Position numbers and translations under genes: made by a program. From Staphylococcus equorum (GTDB taxonomy: Bacteria > Bacillota > Bacilli > Staphylococcales > Staphylococcaceae), in contig NZ_JAMBPV010000003.1 in NCBI RefSeq assembly GCF_029531845.1, positions 1-64,000 of the forward strand: 64,000 nt of DNA. The letters run 5' to 3'. The notes beneath the pieces were generated by a model. It saw nothing but the letters and a program-made list of their open reading frames with translations. It was not told where the DNA came from and did no database searches. Shown here piece by piece: positions 28,574 through 38,087 of the stretch. Positions within the stretch are counted from its first letter, which is position 1. The number at the start of each line of letters is the position of its first letter.

Positions 28574-30517
28574 CTATTCTTTTTGCTCTTTTGCTTTTGA
28601 ACCTGGCTTATATTCGTATTCAGAAGGTTTCACTTTTTCGAAATCTGGGTTGTCATAGAATCTCAATAAGTCACCGTTAATAAGGTCATCGCTCATTTGT
28701 AGATCTTTTTCAGCCTGTTGTTTACGTTTATCGAAATCTTTCGGTTCTTCTGTTACTGGTTCATTCGTTTTATTATCATAAATTCTGCCATTAACATATT
28801 TATAATCTTTCGTTATAAAGTCACCATTTCTGAACGGCACTGTGTCGTTATGTTCTTTCGATAACATATCTGTACCCATCATTAGGTAATTCTTCGTATC
28901 AATACCCATTAAATGAAGGAGTGTAGGCATAACGTCTGCTTGACCAGCGTAGGTTTCATCTACTGCTCCTTCTTTACCTGGTATTTTCAACCAGAAACCT
29001 GTACGGTTTAAGTCAGTAAATTTAGCTGGAGTAATTTCTTCACCTAATAATTTTTCCATAGCTTTATTATGGTTTTCAGAAATACCATAGTGGTCACCGT
29101 AAATCATTATAACGGAATCTTCATAAATACCTTTTTTCTTCAATTCATTAACAAATTCTTCTAATGATTCATCTAGATATCTAGCTGTTTGAACATAGCC
29201 ATCTACCGTTGAATCTCCAGTGTTTGGCGATTCTATTGTTGCATCCTCTGGTGATACAGTAAATGGATAATGATTTGTTAATGTAATTAAATGACTATAG
29301 AATGGTTCTTTTTCTTTAGCTAAGTAATCTGCTGATTCTTTAAAGAACTCTTTATCTTTAAGACCTAGGTTTTCAAGATTTTCTTCAGACATATCATAAT
29401 AGGTCGCATCATAGAATTTATCTATACCAAAGTGTCTATACACTTGGTCACGGTTCCAGAATGTTTTGTAGTCACCATGCATTACATTAGATGTATAACC
29501 TTGTTTTTGATCAAGAATTGCTGGTAATGCTTGGTAAGTGTTATCACCTTTCAACGAAAAGGCTGAACCTTGTGGTAAGCCGTATAAACTATTATCCATC
29601 GTAAACTCAGAGTCTGATGTTTTACCTTGACCCGTTTGATGGAAGAAGTTTGGATAATATCTATAACCTGCGTTCCCCGATGATAATTTGTTTAAGAACG
29701 GTGTTACTTCTTCACCATTTACTTTTTTATCAATTAAGAAAGTTTGGAAACTTTCTAAGTGTATTTTTATAACATTTTTCTTTTTACCTGCGCCGAAATA
29801 TTCTTGATTCGGTTCAACTCGTTTTTGCTTCGTATAATTTAACACTTTAGTTAAATCATCTTCATTTGCTAAAGCTTTTTGTTGATTATTTTGAATTGTT
29901 TTCACACCATCGTAGACAGTGAAATTATATGGTCCTAAATATTTAACTAAATATTTGTGATCAAATGTACGTGTTAATAATTCAGGACGGTCTGATTCAG
30001 CAAAAGCTAGATTCAGGAAGAATAAAGCAATTGCAGCTGCCATAACTACTGGCACAAACTTTTTACTGAATACACGTTTATCTAACCATTTTTGTTTAAA
30101 TATCAAGACAAAAAGATAAATGATTGTATCAATAAAGTATACAAAGTCATACCATTTGAACGAAGCTGTCACTGCACCGCCCATTGATTCAACATTTCCA
30201 ACTTGATTCAATGTACTAAACGTTATGAAATCAGAGAAGAATCTGAAATAAACAACGTTCGCGTATAATAGGAAAGTTAAAATAAAGCCACCAATAAAGA
30301 TGAACCAGAATGCTTTCTTCCCTTTAAAGAATAAGAAAATACTTAATACTAAAGCGATTAAACTGTATGGATTCATTAATAGGATTAGGTTTTGTACTAA
30401 CCCTTTAACACCTAAAGAAAAATCAACATAATATGAAAAATACGTTTTAAATGCGACAGTGAGCACGGTCAGTATAAAAAACGCAAAAAGAGTTAATTTC
30501 TTTTTGTGTAGACTCAT
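28574..30517 (-). CDS. ltaS: Lipoteichoic acid synthase LtaS (type IIa)
   Basis: LtaS polymerises glycerol phosphate from phosphatidylglycerol onto the glycolipid anchor. Five N-terminal membrane helices (to about residue 175) are followed by a signal-peptidase site ALA at 215-217 and an extracellular sulfatase-fold domain. The catalytic threonine is T300 in [10 protein letters not shown], and E255 is in KIHLES, both at the S. aureus positions. Length is 647 against 646 in S. aureus. Monocistronic, with a 780-bp AT-rich region upstream and a terminator downstream. Confidence 0.97.
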   Translation of the reverse strand: MSLHKKKLTLFAFFILTVLTVAFKTYFSYYVDFSLGVKGLVQNLILLMNPYSLIALVLSIFLFFKGKKAFWFIFIGGFILTFLLYANVVYFRFFSDFITFSTLNQVGNVESMGGAVTASFKWYDFVYFIDTIIYLFVLIFKQKWLDKRVFSKKFVPVVMAAAIALFFLNLAFAESDRPELLTRTFDHKYLVKYLGPYNFTVYDGVKTIQNNQQKALANEDDLTKVLNYTKQKRVEPNQEYFGAGKKKNVIKIHLESFQTFLIDKKVNGEEVTPFLNKLSSGNAGYRYYPNFFHQTGQGKTSDSEFTMDNSLYGLPQGSAFSLKGDNTYQALPAILDQKQGYTSNVMHGDYKTFWNRDQVYRHFGIDKFYDATYYDMSEENLENLGLKDKEFFKESADYLAKEKEPFYSHLITLTNHYPFTVSPEDATIESPNTGDSTVDGYVQTARYLDESLEEFVNELKKKGIYEDSVIMIYGDHYGISENHNKAMEKLLGEEITPAKFTDLNRTGFWLKIPGKEGAVDETYAGQADVMPTLLHLMGIDTKNYLMMGTDMLSKEHNDTVPFRNGDFITKDYKYVNGRIYDNKTNEPVTEEPKDFDKRKQQAEKDLQMSDDLINGDLLRFYDNPDFEKVKPSEYEYKPGSKAKEQKE

Positions 30518-31201
30518 GTTTGTTCCCCCGATATAAATTAATATAGGTTGGAAAATAATCCATACCTAGTAAAAAATTGGCAAAGTTATTGTGATCATAT
30601 GTTGTTAGCGATGTTAGTACCCCTAACTAAGCAAAGGTCGTTATTGGCAAAAGTTATCTTCTTTAGGTTAAGTTCTTTAAAATCCTAAACAGCTGTGTAT
30701 GTAAGTTGAATTTCTATACACTAGAATTTTATTAACTTCTTCAATTGTGAACTAAAGTTATAGTTTTAAAATTTTAAGTTTTATATATTCTAATTAGAAA
30801 CGTTTCATTTGTCTATATAGTGTAAATTGCGTTAACATTTTCGTTTGTCGTTTAACGTCATCTTCACAATTTTTATCATTTTGTAATCTTTCCGTAACAA
30901 AAAGCATATAGTTCAATGTATAAATATAAAGCAATTCTGGTCAAATTTCAAGTAAAAACACACTTTCAAACGTAATTTAATGTTTTGCATCGTTTTGTTA
31001 AAGGCTTGTTAACGAGCTATGAATATATCATTAAGAAATAATATGCTTTTTAATTATACTCTGCTTGGATTTTATATTAATCGGACTAGAGTCGTATATA
31101 AAATAAATTTTTATTTTAATATTTTACGAAATGATAATGACATTTTATAAATTTTTCTGAAAAAATCTTAAAAGTTATATACCTGGACGCGCGATGTAAA
31201 G
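30518..31201. other. Long AT-rich gene-free region upstream of ltaS
   Basis: The ltaS leader and promoter must lie here. I find no convincing open reading frame, large repeat or riboswitch. GAAACGTTTC at 30797-30806 is a short palindrome resembling a truncated cre site. Length and base composition leave room for a small RNA, but nothing in the sequence demonstrates one. Confidence 0.4.
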
Positions 31202-31243
31202 AAGCTGTAACCCCCATAAAATCAACTTGAGGCGTTACAGCTT
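31202..31243. terminator. Hairpin downstream of pxpC
   Basis: Perfect 10-bp arms AAGCTGTAAC / GTTACAGCTT with a 22-nt interior. No strong T run follows on the minus strand, so termination is likely but not certain. Confidence 0.6.
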
Positions 31244-31297
31244 ATCAGTAACCATTATATTATCCTTAATTAGTAATATACATAGACCTTCTATTTT

Positions 31298-32302
31298 TTA
31301 TTTCAACATCTCTAATTGCATTCTATATTCAATACCATGAAATAATTGGTTTAACCAATTCGTATATTTAATTAAATTCTTTTCTGCAGTTTCAATATCT
31401 ATAAATTGGAATTTTAATTTTGTACCTTGATGCTTTTGACCTAACTTAGTTAAATGATAACTCGCGATTGTCCCAATTTGTGGGTAACTACCTATTGTGT
31501 AGTGGTCATTGAGTAAAATAATCGGCGTGCCATCTCTTTTAACTTGTATCGTGCCTATTTGTACAGATTGATGTGCTGGCATATCTTCATAAAAAGCCTT
31601 CACGGGTTGTCCTTCTACATACATCCCGACTCTATTCGCTTTACTCGTGACTTTATATTCCCCAAGGGTGAAATGGCTTAGTGCTTCTTGTGCAAAGTCT
31701 TCTGTCCCTTTATTTTTAATGACATGAAAAACATCAGACATGTAATTAAAAGAAAGTGCGTAACCATCAATGCCCCAATCTGTTTGATGTTTTTCTTCTA
31801 GATTTTCAAACAATTTAAGATGGCGTTCAGTATAGTCACGTTTCATATTAATTTCGTCGCCTTTTTTCAATTTACGTCCATGAAAACCGCCGATTTTCAC
31901 TTTAAAGTCAGTTGAGGTTGAACCTAACCACTCATCTAATTCCAAACCTCCACCGATTGCTAAATATACTCTAGAAGTGCGATTCGTCTCTGTAAATACA
32001 AGCACGTCACCTTTTTCCATTAAGTATAATTTATTTGGTAATACTTTCATATGCTCTGTTTTAGCTTTAAAACTACCACCACTTAATGCAATCAATGTCG
32101 ATTCAGTAAAGCGAATGCTTGCCATTCTATTAGTCATCTCTATCGTAGCTTCACGTTTATCATTTGCAACAAGTCTGTTCGCTATTTCATGAGATAACGG
32201 ATCTAGTACGCCTCCAGGAATAACACCATTATGCTCGTAGCCTTTACGACCAAAATCTTGGAAACTTGAAAATAATCCTTCACCTTCTATTATGATTGAC
32301 AT
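31298..32302 (-). CDS. pxpC: 5-oxoprolinase subunit C (biotin-dependent carboxyltransferase family, PxpC/KipA)
   Basis: A 334-residue protein with the KipA/PxpC N-terminal FQDFGRKGYEHNGVIPGGVLDP block and the later GGLELDEWLGSTS and GGFHGR segments. PxpC with PxpB and PxpA hydrolyses 5-oxoproline to glutamate using ATP; B and C together do the phosphorylation-dependent part. Its start overlaps pxpB by 13 bp, so translation is coupled. No pxpA (LamB/YcsF) is adjacent, so the catalytic partner must be elsewhere or the pair has another role. Confidence 0.83.
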   Translation of the reverse strand: MSIIIEGEGLFSSFQDFGRKGYEHNGVIPGGVLDPLSHEIANRLVANDKREATIEMTNRMASIRFTESTLIALSGGSFKAKTEHMKVLPNKLYLMEKGDVLVFTETNRTSRVYLAIGGGLELDEWLGSTSTDFKVKIGGFHGRKLKKGDEINMKRDYTERHLKLFENLEEKHQTDWGIDGYALSFNYMSDVFHVIKNKGTEDFAQEALSHFTLGEYKVTSKANRVGMYVEGQPVKAFYEDMPAHQSVQIGTIQVKRDGTPIILLNDHYTIGSYPQIGTIASYHLTKLGQKHQGTKLKFQFIDIETAEKNLIKYTNWLNQLFHGIEYRMQLEMLK

Positions 32303-32997
32303 GGTTCGAAGCCTCCTAAATCCAGCGTTTCTTCTGTTATTGCATTAAATTTAACATTATCGCCTAATTTTAGCTTAGTAAAATCAGTTCGTTCTCGGTC
32401 AAATAAGCGAATGGGCGTGTAGCCAATGACTAACCAATCGCCATAGGTATCTATTGTAGTAATACCTGTCTTTTTCCCTTCTATAATGACAGAACCTGCT
32501 GGAATAAACGTTTTTTTGCCACCTGTGTGATTAACAAATAAGCGCTTATCCATACCGGTAAGATAAGGAAAACCAGGTGTAAAACCCATCATTGACACAA
32601 AATACGTATGTTTCGTATGTAACTTCACAAATTTATCAAAATCTAATTTGTAATGCGTTAATAAATCCGCTAAATCAGGCCCAAATTCTCCACCATAAAC
32701 AACCGGAATTTCCATTGGTTCAATCAATTCTTCTTCATGCTTAATCTCTAGTTGCACGGTTTGCATTAATGCATTCATATATAAAAATGGTGATTTAATA
32801 TTGTAGTGTTTGATCATATCTCGGGCATCATAACAGATCATCATATCTGATTCAGTAGGTACAATTTCAGTAATAAAAGGATAGTTTTTTTCTAATAAAT
32901 ACGTTTTTAATGCTAATAAATCTTCTGTTAAATCCTTAGAGACTTCTTTTTCAATAGAAACTACAATTGCTTGGTCTCCCTGGCTATATATTTTCAT
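32290..32997 (-). CDS. pxpB: 5-oxoprolinase subunit B (PxpB/KipI family)
   Basis: A 235-residue KipI/PxpB protein (DUF213 allophanate-hydrolase-like domain), with VVYGGEFGPDLADL, SMMGFTPGFPYLTGMD and PAGSVIIEGKKTGI blocks characteristic of the family. It works with PxpC in ATP-dependent 5-oxoproline cleavage; B. subtilis KipI also inhibits a sporulation kinase, which is not relevant here. The ATG at 32997 follows AGGGGTGAG; in-frame codons upstream have no ribosome binding site. A small membrane gene ends 22 bp upstream. Confidence 0.83.
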   Translation of the reverse strand: MKIYSQGDQAIVVSIEKEVSKDLTEDLLALKTYLLEKNYPFITEIVPTESDMMICYDARDMIKHYNIKSPFLYMNALMQTVQLEIKHEEELIEPMEIPVVYGGEFGPDLADLLTHYKLDFDKFVKLHTKHTYFVSMMGFTPGFPYLTGMDKRLFVNHTGGKKTFIPAGSVIIEGKKTGITTIDTYGDWLVIGYTPIRLFDRERTDFTKLKLGDNVKFNAITEETLDLGGFEPCQS

Positions 32998-33019
32998 AGG
33001 CTCACCCCTTATATTCTTA

Positions 33020-33223
33020 CTAACGATAAAACACATTTAATCCTTGTACCAAATAACCCACTAGTGCTTTCACTAGAAAATAGACTACTACAAATTGAAT
33101 CATGCAAGAGATTGTAATTACGAATCTTGCAATATAAATCTGTTGTTTCTTCAGCAAACGGTCTACATACCATTTTGAAAGCAAGGTTATTAATATCATT
33201 GTCAGTATCCAAACCAATATCAT
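33020..33223 (-). CDS. Small membrane protein of unknown function
   Basis: 67 residues with an N-terminal hydrophobic segment (about 1-16) and a second hydrophobic stretch (about 33-60), the two separated by a basic loop (KWYVDRLLKKQQIY). GTGAGG lies 7 nt before the ATG. It is 22 bp upstream of pxpB and probably cotranscribed. A longer reading frame on the same strand covers it in another frame (33009-33275) but has soluble, non-protein-like composition and no ribosome binding site. Not recognised. Confidence 0.58.
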   Translation of the reverse strand: MILVWILTMILITLLSKWYVDRLLKKQQIYIARFVITISCMIQFVVVYFLVKALVGYLVQGLNVFYR

Positions 33224-33303
33224 CGTTATGCCTCACTCGCTGTTTATAATTTATTACGTAATTATTTAAGTGCACCCTTGTATATAGTCTATTGGGAATG
33301 ATT

Positions 33304-33334
33304 ACGTATCAATGGCTTTAATACCATGATACGT
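33304..33334. repeat. Hairpin between pabC and the small membrane gene
   Basis: ACGTATCAATGG and CCATGATACGT pair over 11 bp with one bulged A. No T run follows on either strand. Possibly transcript-end stabilising or regulatory. Confidence 0.5.
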
Positions 33335-33459
33335 CTTATCATGCTTATGCAAATCAAAGGTTAATTTGTCACAACTCATATATTTTCACATTGTCAGTTT
33401 TCTATAATGATTACCACCTCTAAATTCATGGTAAACCCAATGTTTATACTTTCTATATT

Positions 33460-34068
33460 CTATAGATAAATTTCAACCTCGGCAACCTCTCGCAAACTAT
33501 TTATAAGAAAAACCTGTATCTGATTTCTCAATACTTTATCTTTAAAATCGTTTAAATCGTAATTTTTTTGTGATAATTTTCCATCATCTATAAGTGATTG
33601 TCTCATGCAACCACGCAAGAAATCTTGATTATATATTGGTGTATAATAGCGTCCATCTTCTTTTATCATGAGATTTCCAATATCAAATTCTAATAATTTT
33701 TCATTTGAATCATATAACAACACAAGATCAGTCTGATGATTATGCGATAAATGTTTTCTAACAGTGGTTTTATTTATTAATTCAGGTTTATTTATATTAT
33801 CAGGTAAAAGTAATAATTTTGCCGTAAATTTATTTTTATCTGATAATGCTGCAACTACATAATCTAGTAATCCATCTTGGTCTAATAATATTTTTATACG
33901 ATAAGCACCTGTTGGATGTTCATTAATTAACATTTCAATTAATTGATTCCAATTCGCTTCATCAAATTTAAAATTAAGTCGTTCAGCAGACTGTTTTATT
34001 CTTTTTGTGTGATAAGGTAAGCGAGGAAATTTCCCCTTTTCCAAGCGCATTGTTTCAAATAACTGCAT
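33460..34068 (-). CDS. pabC: Aminodeoxychorismate lyase-like PLP enzyme (PabC)
   Basis: A 202-residue class IV aminotransferase-fold protein: LFETMRLEKGKFPRLPYHTKRI at the N-terminus with the active-site arginine region, and FLRGCMRQSLID near the end. It would release p-aminobenzoate and pyruvate from aminodeoxychorismate for folate synthesis. It is shorter than E. coli PabC (about 270 residues), as is common in staphylococci. Its ATG overlaps the pabB stop by one base. Assignment rests on pabA-pabB context as much as on sequence. Confidence 0.82.
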   Translation of the reverse strand: MQLFETMRLEKGKFPRLPYHTKRIKQSAERLNFKFDEANWNQLIEMLINEHPTGAYRIKILLDQDGLLDYVVAALSDKNKFTAKLLLLPDNINKPELINKTTVRKHLSHNHQTDLVLLYDSNEKLLEFDIGNLMIKEDGRYYTPIYNQDFLRGCMRQSLIDDGKLSQKNYDLNDFKDKVLRNQIQVFLINSLREVAEVEIYL

Positions 34069-35210
34069 TATAATCTCTCCAATATTTTTGTTTTATCCTT
34101 AAATTCTTGTACTTCATCTTCAGGATTAGAATCTATAGTAATACCGGCTCCCACACCGTAAATGGCTTGGTTGTCCATGTATTGAATTGTTCGAATAGGT
34201 ACATTAAAAATGGACTTACCATCTGGCAACAGTAATGCAACTGTGCCACAATAACCATTTCTCGGTGTTTGTTCTAACATTGCAATATATTTCATGGTAT
34301 TGATTTTTGGTGCTCCTGTAATAGAACCGCATGGAAATAATGCTTTTAAAATATGCATGAGTTTAATCTCTTGATGTAGAATTCCTGTCACCATCGACGT
34401 CATCTGAAACACAGTACTGTAGCGTTCGATATTAAATGGTTTATAGACTTTTACAGAACCCGTCTGAGCAATCCGACTAATATCATTTCGTAACAAGTCC
34501 ACGATCATGACGTTTTCCGCTTTATCTTTAGATGAATACATTAACGTATGTAAATTTTGTTGGTCTTGCGTTTCAGAATGTCCTCTAGCTATAGTACCTT
34601 TCATCGGTTTACTTAATAACACATCGTCCCGATTTTTAAACGGACCTCGTTGAAAAAATAATTCTGGCGAGAGAGAAGCTAACTGCACTTCCTCTGTGTC
34701 TATTAAAGCAGAATAAAAACCATGATTTTGACGCTGTAGCACTTCATATAATGTAGCAATCGGATAATGAATATCATCAGTCAAACGTGTCGTATAATTC
34801 ACTTGATATGTATTACCTTCAATAATTGCAGATTGAACTGCTTTAATATGAGTGATCAATTGAGAATTATTTAATTGAAATTTAAAATTACATTTTGGTA
34901 TGTATTGTTTCTTTTTTTCGGTTAAAGCCATATCCTCTTTTTCGTCAAAAACATAAGCAGCTGCAAAAACATATTCATTACTAGTTTGAACTGTAACCAT
35001 TTGTTCATTAAAAAAAGGTGCTGCTTCATAGGGTAAATACAATGCTACATAACAACCTTCTCGTTGATGTAATTCTGCAAAGTGAATAACACTGACTACT
35101 TCATCTAAATGATATGCGATTAATTTATCTTTACACTGCGTAAACTGGTATTGGTGGGTTTCATATTCTGATTCATCTAATAAATAGCGATAATTAAATT
35201 GTATTTGCAT
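34068..35210 (-). CDS. pabB: Aminodeoxychorismate synthase component I (PabB)
   Basis: A 380-residue chorismate-utilising enzyme. The C-terminal catalytic block has LLSKPMKGTIARG, ENVMIVDLLRNDISRIA and CGSITGAPKINTM, diagnostic for the PabB/TrpE superfamily. With the PabA glutaminase it makes 4-amino-4-deoxychorismate. The linked PLP lyase gene argues for folate and against tryptophan. The ATG at 35210 follows GGAGGGG; an upstream in-frame codon at 35225 is less likely. The start lies 17 bp inside pabA. Confidence 0.9.
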   Translation of the reverse strand: MQIQFNYRYLLDESEYETHQYQFTQCKDKLIAYHLDEVVSVIHFAELHQREGCYVALYLPYEAAPFFNEQMVTVQTSNEYVFAAAYVFDEKEDMALTEKKKQYIPKCNFKFQLNNSQLITHIKAVQSAIIEGNTYQVNYTTRLTDDIHYPIATLYEVLQRQNHGFYSALIDTEEVQLASLSPELFFQRGPFKNRDDVLLSKPMKGTIARGHSETQDQQNLHTLMYSSKDKAENVMIVDLLRNDISRIAQTGSVKVYKPFNIERYSTVFQMTSMVTGILHQEIKLMHILKALFPCGSITGAPKINTMKYIAMLEQTPRNGYCGTVALLLPDGKSIFNVPIRTIQYMDNQAIYGVGAGITIDSNPEDEVQEFKDKTKILERL

Positions 35211-35787
35211 GAGACCCCTCCACAATTTCTATAAATAGTTTTATTTGTTCAATGCCATGTTCACTGAGAATAGATTCAGGATGATACTGTACACCATAAA
35301 TAGGTAACGTTTTATGTGCACAAGCCATAATGATACCTTCTTGATTCGTGGCTGTAATTTTTAATTTTTTGGGAAATGTCTTAGTATCAGCAATCAAAGA
35401 ATGATAGCGCATAACATAAAATGTACCGGCTAGACCTTTAAAAATACCACTACCATCATGTTGGATTTGCGTTGTGTGACCATGAATCGGTTTATAACCT
35501 TTAATAATGTCTCCACCAAAAAAGGTCACTATTTGTTGAAACCCTAGACATACACCTAGAATTGGAATGTCTTCTAAAAAAAAATTTATTACTTCATTTA
35601 GTATAGGATAATCATCAGGTGATCCTGGTCCCGGTGAAATAACTATAGCATCTGGAGAAATTCGAGTAATCTCCTCAATAGAAATCACTTCAACATCTAC
35701 CACATTAACTGCTCCACTATAACTTTGCTTAATATAGTCTACAACATTGTATGTAAATGAATCTTTATTATCAATGATTAGTATCAT
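35194..35787 (-). CDS. pabA: Aminodeoxychorismate synthase glutaminase component (PabA)
   Basis: A 197-residue class I glutamine amidotransferase. The oxyanion loop ISPGPGSP (about 51-58), the nucleophile in GVCLGFQ (about 78-84) and the catalytic His in YGVQYHPES (about 168-176) are all present. It delivers ammonia to PabB. First gene of pabABC; GGGGTG lies before the ATG. Divergent from queC, whose riboswitch leader starts 110 bp away. Confidence 0.92.
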   Translation of the reverse strand: MILIIDNKDSFTYNVVDYIKQSYSGAVNVVDVEVISIEEITRISPDAIVISPGPGSPDDYPILNEVINFFLEDIPILGVCLGFQQIVTFFGGDIIKGYKPIHGHTTQIQHDGSGIFKGLAGTFYVMRYHSLIADTKTFPKKLKITATNQEGIIMACAHKTLPIYGVQYHPESILSEHGIEQIKLFIEIVEGSHANTI

Positions 35788-35898
35788 TTCATCACCCCTT
35801 TATGTATCTTTCACTACCTATTATACTCATTATCACAAATCTCAACTTGATTTTACAGTTTAAATGTATTATTCTTATCACCGTATAAATGAATATAA

Positions 35899-35934
35899 AG
35901 AGGTTCCTAGCTGACACCCTCTATAAAAAACTAG
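35899..35934 (+). promoter_or_regulatory. preQ1-I riboswitch aptamer
   Basis: AGAGG / CCTCT form P1 around the C-rich loop, followed by the A-rich tail ATAAAAAACTAG that folds back to make the H-type pseudoknot with CCTAG of the loop. This matches the class I preQ1 aptamer closely. It lies about 105 bp upstream of queC and should cut queCDE expression when preQ1 is abundant. Confidence 0.93.
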
Positions 35935-35944
35935 ACACATAAAC

Positions 35945-35980
35945 AACGTCTATCTTTTTTATAAGGATAGGCGTTTTTTT
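35945..35980 (+). terminator. Terminator/expression platform of the preQ1 riboswitch
   Basis: AACGTCTATC / GATAGGCGTT form a 10-bp stem (one G-T) followed by a T run, 10 nt beyond the aptamer. This arrangement implies transcriptional attenuation. Confidence 0.85.
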
Positions 35981-36040
35981 ATGGTGTCATAGCAAATATG
36001 AGTAAAAGCTAGTATGACATTATTAAGGAGTGCAAGATAT

Positions 36041-36712
36041 ATGACGCAACAATCTTTAAACAGCAATAAAGCCATCGTCGTTTTCAGTGGTGGTCAAGAT
36101 AGCACAACCTGCCTATTCTGGGCAAAACAACATTACGATGATGTCGAATTAGTAACATTTGAATATGGACAAAGACACGATACAGAAATTGAAGTAGCTA
36201 AGCAAATTGCCGAAACACAAAATTTAAAACATCACATATTAGACATGTCTTTACTTTCTCAACTTACACCAAATGCATTAACACAGCATGATATGAATAT
36301 TGAAGTTGGCGAAGATGGCGTACCAAATACGTTTGTACCTGCCAGAAATCTTTTATTCTTATCATTTGCGGGTGCACTCGCCTATCAAACAAATGCGAAA
36401 CATATTATAACTGGCGTATGTGAAACTGATTTTTCTGGATATCCTGACTGTAGAGATAGTTTTATTAAATCAATGAATGTTACTTTATCACTATCTATGG
36501 ATAAAGATTTCGTTATACACACACCATTAATGTGGTTAGATAAAAAAGAAACTTGGGCACTAAGTGATGGACTCGGTGTATTAGACTATATCAGATACAA
36601 CACACTCACTTGTTACAATGGCATTATCGGTGAAGGTTGCGGAGAATGCCCTGCTTGTGAATTAAGAACACGAGGTTTAGATGCTTATCTAAAAGAAAAA
36701 GGAGCTGAATAA
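36041..36712 (+). CDS. queC: 7-cyano-7-deazaguanine synthase QueC
   Basis: A 223-residue ATP-pyrophosphatase that converts 7-carboxy-7-deazaguanine to preQ0 with ammonia. The PP-loop is [10 protein letters not shown] near residue 13, and the zinc site is [19 protein letters not shown] near the end. The ATG at 36041 follows AAGGAG; a weaker in-frame ATG at 36014 lacks a ribosome binding site and the length then exceeds the family. First gene of queCDE behind the preQ1 riboswitch. Confidence 0.96.
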   Translation: MTQQSLNSNKAIVVFSGGQDSTTCLFWAKQHYDDVELVTFEYGQRHDTEIEVAKQIAETQNLKHHILDMSLLSQLTPNALTQHDMNIEVGEDGVPNTFVPARNLLFLSFAGALAYQTNAKHIITGVCETDFSGYPDCRDSFIKSMNVTLSLSMDKDFVIHTPLMWLDKKETWALSDGLGVLDYIRYNTLTCYNGIIGEGCGECPACELRTRGLDAYLKEKGAE

Positions 36713-36713
36713 G

Positions 36714-37139
36714 ATGTTTCAACAACATTATCCTAGCGTTCAACATCCTTACAGTTTTGAGCTTAATAAAGACTTTAACTTTTCTGCAGCGCATTATATT
36801 CCTAGTGAAGATGCTGGGAAATGTATGCGTACGCATGGTCACACTTACTTTGTAAATCTAACAATTGGTGGCGATACATTAGATCATAATGGTTTTTTAG
36901 TGAATTTTAGTGACTTAAAAAAATTAGTTCATGACCAATTTGATCACCATTTACTCAATGATTTACCTCAATTCAAAGGCAAAAGTCCATCAACAGAAAT
37001 CGTTGCGCAGACCGTTTATGAAATGGTGCAAGCTTCATTAAATGAACGAGACAACCAGCCTAAATGTCTACAAGTCTATGTTAGAGAAACACCAACGAGT
37101 TATGTTGTCTATAGACCAAAGGAGTCCAAATATGAGTAA
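36714..37139 (+). CDS. queD: 6-carboxy-5,6,7,8-tetrahydropterin synthase QueD
   Basis: A 141-residue QueD/PTPS-I protein converting dihydroneopterin triphosphate to 6-carboxytetrahydropterin. Zinc ligands are the His of FSAAHY and the two His of MRTHGHTYFV; the catalytic cysteine is in AGKCMRTHGH, and FDHHLLND carries the catalytic Asp/His. Its ATG is one base after the queC stop, with AAAGGAG within queC. Its end overlaps queE by 8 bp. Confidence 0.95.
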   Translation: MFQQHYPSVQHPYSFELNKDFNFSAAHYIPSEDAGKCMRTHGHTYFVNLTIGGDTLDHNGFLVNFSDLKKLVHDQFDHHLLNDLPQFKGKSPSTEIVAQTVYEMVQASLNERDNQPKCLQVYVRETPTSYVVYRPKESKYE

Positions 37140-37848
37140 AATTCCTGTTTTAGAAATTTTCGGTCCAACAATTCAGGGAGAAGGCCGTGTTATTGGACGA
37201 AAAACAATGTTTGTTCGCACAGCTGGTTGCGATTATCGTTGTAGCTGGTGTGATTCAAGCTTTACATGGGACGGCAGTGCTAAGGAAGATATACGCATGA
37301 TGACCGCTGAAGAAATATACGCTTCACTATATGAAATTGCTGGCGAATCATTTAATCACGTAACAATTTCTGGAGGTAACCCTGCCCTGATTAAAGGCAT
37401 TCAAGATTTAGTCGATCTTTTTGAAACTAAAAACATTAAGAGTGCATTAGAAACACAGGGTAGTAAATTCCAAGCTTGGATGACACAAATCGATGACTTA
37501 ACTATTAGTCCGAAACCCCCAAGTTCAAAAATGAAACCTAATCTACCAATATTAGATGAAGTTATCGAAAATTGTATACCTGCTTCTTTAAATTTAAAAG
37601 TTGTAGTATTTGATGATCAAGATTATGATTTTGCTAAAATGATACACCACAGATACCCCACCGTTCCTTTTTATTTACAAGTAGGCAACCCATACCTAGA
37701 TGGTGATCACGTCGAATCACATACCGAAAAGTTATTATCATTATATGAAACACTTGTCGACCGTGTTATGGCAAGCAGTGATATGAATAATGTTTATGTC
37801 TTACCACAGCTGCATACTTTACTTTGGAGTAATAAAAAAGGTGTTTAA
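37132..37848 (+). CDS. queE: 7-carboxy-7-deazaguanine synthase QueE (radical SAM)
   Basis: A 238-residue radical SAM enzyme that rearranges 6-carboxytetrahydropterin to 7-carboxy-7-deazaguanine. The iron-sulfur cysteines appear as CDYRCSWC (CX3CX2C) near residue 31; PTIQGEGRVIGRKTMFVR precedes it as in QueE, and ISGGNPAL is the GGE-like SAM motif. The ATG at 37132 follows AAAGGAG and lies inside the end of queD. Confidence 0.95.
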   Translation: MSKIPVLEIFGPTIQGEGRVIGRKTMFVRTAGCDYRCSWCDSSFTWDGSAKEDIRMMTAEEIYASLYEIAGESFNHVTISGGNPALIKGIQDLVDLFETKNIKSALETQGSKFQAWMTQIDDLTISPKPPSSKMKPNLPILDEVIENCIPASLNLKVVVFDDQDYDFAKMIHHRYPTVPFYLQVGNPYLDGDHVESHTEKLLSLYETLVDRVMASSDMNNVYVLPQLHTLLWSNKKGV

Positions 37849-37884
37849 ATTGAGTATTTCATGCGATACGTTGTATAATGCTTC

Positions 37885-37936
37885 TTATCCGTATAACGCG
37901 GCGCTATTTTTTAGTGATTTTAAAGCGTTAGGATAA
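37885..37936 (+). repeat. Hairpin downstream of queE
   Basis: TTATCC-gta-TAACGC pairs with GCGTTA-GGATAA, twelve base pairs with a 3-nt bulge, around a 25-nt loop. No T tract follows. Possibly the 3' end of the queCDE transcript. Confidence 0.42.
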
Positions 37937-38087
37937 TTATCACTGCTGATATATTAAAGGAAAAAATATTTATTTCAATTTGACCTAGTATTTTTATGTA
38001 AATTTAAATAATTAATTGTTATTAAATGATTAACGTAATATTAATTGGTATAATGTTGCAGTGAAGTATCTAGGTTAGGAGAGCAAC

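Noticed and set aside
30797-30806. cre site upstream of ltaS (GAAACGTTTC)
   Set aside because: The outer TG and CA of the cre consensus are missing at the required spacing.
33009-33275. 88-codon minus-strand frame overlapping the small membrane gene
   Set aside because: No ribosome binding site, not protein-like, and it runs into the pxpB ribosome binding site in another frame.
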